A stretch of 64,000 nucleotides of DNA, taken from assembly GCA_021166725.1 (NCBI GenBank), contig JAJPES010000077.1:27856-91855 (forward strand), given 5' to 3'. A program made the translations under genes and the position numbers. Origin of the DNA: Burkholderiaceae bacterium. Lineage in GTDB: Bacteria; Pseudomonadota; Gammaproteobacteria; Burkholderiales; Burkholderiaceae_E. Numbering within the stretch: the first letter of the stretch is position 1; each line of letters starts with the position of its first letter. Positions 61,752-64,000 of this stretch are shown here, one piece after another. The notes beneath the pieces were generated by a model, which saw only the letters and a program-made list of their open reading frames with translations, did no database searches and had not been told where the DNA came from.

Positions 61752-61768
61752 GTTAGGCGGTGCGGTCT
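61752..61768 (-). other. Collapsed attC-like site between VOC and DUF1772 genes
   Basis: On the minus strand, GCCTAAC (R'' core) at 61758-61752 is followed at once by TCAAACGTAGAC, which resembles an L'/R' end (TCAAACGTTAGAC) lacking one T. The stem between them is missing, so the site looks inactivated by deletion. Confidence 0.4.
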
Positions 61769-62149
61769 TTACCGGGCCGTTGAGTCTGCCTCGATGAGAC
61801 CGAACTTGAGGCCACCGGGTTCGGCGCACGTTGCGTACCAGCCGATGCCAGGGATTGCTACGCGCTGCTCGACGATGCTGCCTCCGCTGGCGAGAACACG
61901 CGAGAGCGTTTCACTAAGGCTCTTGACTGGAACAGTGACTTGCGTCAGCGCCCGACCCTCGCTTAGGGGAGCGTCTTTGACAGCCCCTAGTCCACCATCA
62001 ATCCCTGGCTCGTCCGCGGGACCGGCTTGGATTCGATAGTACTCATAAGGCATCTCGAACCTCTGAAAGCGCCAGCCCAAGACTGCCTCGAAGAACGCCT
62101 TGGCCCGGGCTACGTCGGGAACCGTGAGATCGAAGTACGTGGGCTTCAT
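61769..62149 (-). CDS. VOC family protein (glyoxalase/bleomycin-resistance fold), cassette gene
   Basis: A 126-residue protein of two paired beta-alpha-beta-beta-beta modules: YFDLTVPDVARAKAFFEAVLGWRF and TQVTVPVKSLSETLSRVLASGG, ending GWYATCAEPGGLKFGLIE. VOC enzymes bind metals or small toxins; the substrate is unknown. It is preceded by a complete attC-like site (62191-62269) and followed by a collapsed one. Confidence 0.85.
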   Translation of the reverse strand: MKPTYFDLTVPDVARAKAFFEAVLGWRFQRFEMPYEYYRIQAGPADEPGIDGGLGAVKDAPLSEGRALTQVTVPVKSLSETLSRVLASGGSIVEQRVAIPGIGWYATCAEPGGLKFGLIEADSTAR

Positions 62150-62190
62150 GACAGCCTCGCTATGTGCGGATGCTGATTGTGGCTTGCGCT

Positions 62191-62269
62191 GCCCTAATGT
62201 TGGAGTTCACCCGCGGACGGAAGCGGGCGAAGCCCGCTATAGGCCGTCGGGTGCAATGACGGGTTAGGC
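62191..62269 (-). other. attC recombination site (cassette junction GNAT1 / VOC1)
   Basis: On the minus strand the site opens with the core GCCTAAC (62269-62263), whose TAA is the stop codon of the acetyltransferase gene, and ends near ATTAGGGC (62198-62191), an imperfect R'. Between them are complementary arms: CACCC/GGGTG and GACGG/CCGTC, then a GCGGGC-GAA-GCCCGC hairpin, giving the folded attC shape. Confidence 0.7.
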
Positions 62270-62764
62270 AGCATGCGCGCGAAGGAGCGCCATGGAGTAG
62301 CAGTCATGGTGCTGCCCGGCAACAAGCATGGATTGCTTGTGGGCGCCCTCGCTGAGGAACCCGAGACGCTCATAGAGCCTTTTGGCATTCGCGTTGTCGT
62401 CCCGCACTGTTAGTTCGATTCGGGTCAGGCCACGCGCCCATGCAGTTGCTATCGCGGCAGACAGAAGCTCGGTACCAATGCCCCGACCGCGGAACGCAGG
62501 AAGCAAGCCCATACCAAGGATGCCAACGTGCTTACGCGCTTGACCGAAAGCCGGCTGGATGTCGCACCAACCTACGACGGAGATATCTTGGAGCGCAACA
62601 TGGCACTGACCGTCAGCGAGGAGCTTCCGATAGAAGGCGAATGCCTCTTGCGTTGGCGGCGCCTCGAACAGGGCCAAGTAGCGCTGCTCTCTCGCCACTG
62701 CGTCGAGCACCGCTCGTAGCTGCTCAAAGTGCGACTCAGCGAGCTGCGCAATGGTGACGTTCAT
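62264..62764 (-). CDS. GNAT family N-acetyltransferase (cassette gene 1)
   Basis: A 166-residue acetyltransferase. The acetyl-CoA loop is LLPAFRGRGIGTELL (R/Q-x-x-G-x-G/A), preceded by the beta-strand HVGILGMG and followed by LTRIELTVRDDNANAKRLYERLGF. Target unknown; relatives acetylate amines, antibiotics or proteins. ATG 62764 lies 3 bases after the R' core GTTGGGC, the short leader typical of cassettes. Its TAA stop is inside the next attC core. Confidence 0.87.
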   Translation of the reverse strand: MNVTIAQLAESHFEQLRAVLDAVAREQRYLALFEAPPTQEAFAFYRKLLADGQCHVALQDISVVGWCDIQPAFGQARKHVGILGMGLLPAFRGRGIGTELLSAAIATAWARGLTRIELTVRDDNANAKRLYERLGFLSEGAHKQSMLVAGQHHDCYSMALLRAHAA

Positions 62765-62767
62765 GCT

Positions 62768-62828
62768 GCCCAACGTTCAAAATCACCGGCCTGCGCGGCT
62801 TCTCGCGCAGGTCCGGTAGCTTGCAGTG
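62768..62828 (-). other. attC recombination site (cassette junction GNAT2 / GNAT1)
   Basis: On the minus strand the right end reads TTTTGAAC then GTTGGGC (62774-62768), a perfect R' core with the common TGAAC lead. CCTGCGCG/CGCGCAGG and CCGG/CCGG arms form the internal hairpin. The opposite R'' core is degenerate. Confidence 0.6.
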
Positions 62829-63335
62829 TCAGCCCTCGGCGGAAAAGGCGGCATGGTAGGTAACTTCACCTTGCGGGGAACCCGAACCGAACGAGAGCGC
62901 CAGGAAGAACTCTTGTGGCACGCCGGAGAGAACCAACCTTGGAGTGTTGGCGAAGCCAAAGCGCCCGTAGAAGGATGGCTCGCCGAGCAATACGCAACCG
63001 GCGGCACCGTACTCGCGCAGCAGTGACAGGCCACGCTCGATGAGAGCCCGGCCAATGCCTCGTTTCTGAACCGACGGAAGAACTGAAACCGGCCCAAGAC
63101 CAAACCAGCCAGACGCACCGTCAGAGATAGTGACAGGCGAAAAAGCGATATGGCCGACCACTTGACCGGACTGCTCGGCCACCAACGAAATGGCAAGAGC
63201 ATTGGCCTCGCGCAAAGCGTCAACAATGAAGTGCTCGGTATGACTGCTATAGGGATGAGTGGCAAACGCCTGGCGAGTAATTTCGCCAATGGTGTCTTCG
63301 TCGCTTTTGCGTTCGGGGCGGATTACAAGTGACAT
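62829..63335 (-). CDS. GNAT family N-acetyltransferase (cassette gene 2)
   Basis: A 168-residue acetyltransferase close to the YhbS/Eis-like GNAT group: VIRPERKSDEDTIGEITRQAF start, WFGLGPVSVLPSVQKRGIGRALIERGL (acetyl-CoA loop) and GEPSFYGRFGFAN. Target unknown. Start at ATG 63335. It differs from GNAT1 throughout, so the two cassettes were acquired separately, not duplicated. Confidence 0.87.
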   Translation of the reverse strand: MSLVIRPERKSDEDTIGEITRQAFATHPYSSHTEHFIVDALREANALAISLVAEQSGQVVGHIAFSPVTISDGASGWFGLGPVSVLPSVQKRGIGRALIERGLSLLREYGAAGCVLLGEPSFYGRFGFANTPRLVLSGVPQEFFLALSFGSGSPQGEVTYHAAFSAEG

Positions 63336-63400
63336 GACTTGAGAGGGCTGACGGCAACCTGAGCTGCGGCGAAGCCGTCGGCTCCAGCACCATGTTAGCT
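63336..63400 (-). other. Degenerate attC-like site (cassette junction VOC2 / GNAT2)
   Basis: On the minus strand AGCTAAC (63400-63394) contains the VOC2 TAA stop and is one base off the R'' consensus. GAGC...GGC-GAA-GCC...GGCTC arms follow (63361-63384). No clear R' core is seen before GNAT2. Confidence 0.4.
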
Positions 63401-63742
63401 CTTCTTCTCTTCGATATCTTGTCCGAGCCTTAAGCGATTTCCATCGGGGTCGTGAAGCTGAATCTCCCGCATACCCCAAGGCTGGCTTGTCGGCCCCTGA
63501 TCGATGATCGCGCCGTGCGACTGAAGCTCGCGCGCGAGCGCATCCACATCCTCGACATAAAGATAGACGAGCGCCCCAGAGGCGCTTTCCGGATGCTCCG
63601 TGAGGAAGAGCGTGACGGCTCCGCGGCTGATGGAAACAAACCGGGGGAGCCCTGGCTCAAACTGATGCTGCCAGTTCTTCTTGAACCCTAGTTTTCCGCA
63701 ATAGAACTCGCAGCTACGCTCAACGTTGGAGATCTGCAGCAC
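63395..63742 (-). CDS. VOC/bleomycin-resistance-like protein, 5' end probably interrupted
   Basis: A 115-residue frame, LQISNVERSCEFYCGKLGFKK onward, with SRGAVTLFLTEH, GALVYLYVEDVDALARELQSHGA and LHDPDGNRLRLGQ: a small single-gene VOC protein like BleO/FosA relatives. The family normally begins with Met-x-Pro-Val-Leu; here ...SVPVLQ has no ATG and GTG 63742 is the only start. It abuts the IS110-type element, which may have replaced its leader. Confidence 0.7.
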   Translation of the reverse strand: MLQISNVERSCEFYCGKLGFKKNWQHQFEPGLPRFVSISRGAVTLFLTEHPESASGALVYLYVEDVDALARELQSHGAIIDQGPTSQPWGMREIQLHDPDGNRLRLGQDIEEKKS

Positions 63743-63772
63743 TGGAACGCTTCTGAGTAACCGTCTTCGAAG

Positions 63773-64000
<228 letters not shown>

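Larger units (their letters stand above)
61735..63770 (-). mobile_element. Integron gene-cassette array (cassettes on minus strand, integrase not in window)
   Basis: Four to five small, promoterless-looking genes (VOC, GNAT, GNAT, VOC and probably DUF1772) lie head to tail on the minus strand. They are separated by 34-115-base gaps carrying attC core motifs (GCCTAAC, GTTGGGC, AGCTAAC) and hairpins. Stop codons of two genes fall inside the core (GCCTAA, AGCTAA), a typical cassette feature. No intI is seen; by polarity it would lie right of 64000. Confidence 0.65.

Overview
The window is high-GC, gene-dense bacterial chromosome. Homologies, codon use and an exosortase-B/PEP-CTERM exopolysaccharide locus point to a betaproteobacterium, most likely Burkholderiales or a close relative. 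The species cannot be named from sequence alone. No rRNA, tRNA or CRISPR array was seen.

Layout. (1) 1-12.4 kb: metabolic and envelope genes, mostly on the minus strand: a cut-off methyltransferase, 3-hydroxyacyl-CoA dehydrogenase, threonine ammonia-lyase, a small iron-permease-like protein, then a ybhN / SDR / clsB / ybhP / proline-rich microprotein / BON group. The ergothioneine pair egtB-egtD follows on plus, then a YihY membrane protein. (2) 12.5-17.1 kb: a DUF3309 peptide and a tightly coupled plus-strand operon of trypsin-like protease, MoxR ATPase, DUF58 and VWA proteins. (3) 17.2-40.8 kb: an exopolysaccharide locus of the methanolan/XrtB type. It holds EpsL, EpsE, EpsD, EpsF, EpsG, the priming transferase EpsB, glycosyltransferases, a flippase fused to a kinase-like domain, an NTase/P-loop kinase fusion, a polymerase, a GH30-like hydrolase, EpsI, exosortase B, GDP-fucose synthesis (gmd, fcl), a WecB/TagA transferase and three PEP-CTERM proteins. 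A Crp/Fnr regulator sits at its right edge. (4) 42-55.2 kb: SrkA-like kinase, a fourth PEP-CTERM protein, AhpD-like, SH3 and cytochrome c genes, the electron-bifurcating fixABCX operon divergent from a hemerythrin gene, a MacA/FtsX/LolD-type ABC efflux set and a DUF2272 protein. (5) 55.4-60.2 kb: the prkA-yeaH-ycgB stress operon. (6) 60.2-64 kb: lower-GC accessory DNA with a PHB-depolymerase-like esterase and a run of small minus-strand genes (DUF1772, VOC, GNAT, GNAT, VOC) separated by attC-like sites, ending in a truncated IS110-family transposase. This looks like an integron gene-cassette array whose integrase, if present, lies outside the window.

How it fits together. The eps genes should build a lipid-linked repeat unit probably containing L-fucose, then flip, polymerise and export it through EpsE/EpsF/EpsG/EpsL. 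Exosortase B would process the co-encoded PEP-CTERM proteins. Sigma-54-type -24/-12 motifs lie ahead of epsB, two PEP-CTERM genes and prkA, suggesting a shared RpoN-dependent programme. FNR-type boxes lie ahead of fixABCX/hemerythrin and cytochrome c, suggesting oxygen control there. The most unusual items are a short epsE scar between epsD and epsF, the flippase-kinase fusion, the duplicated EPHEW-type PEP-CTERM pair and the cassette array.
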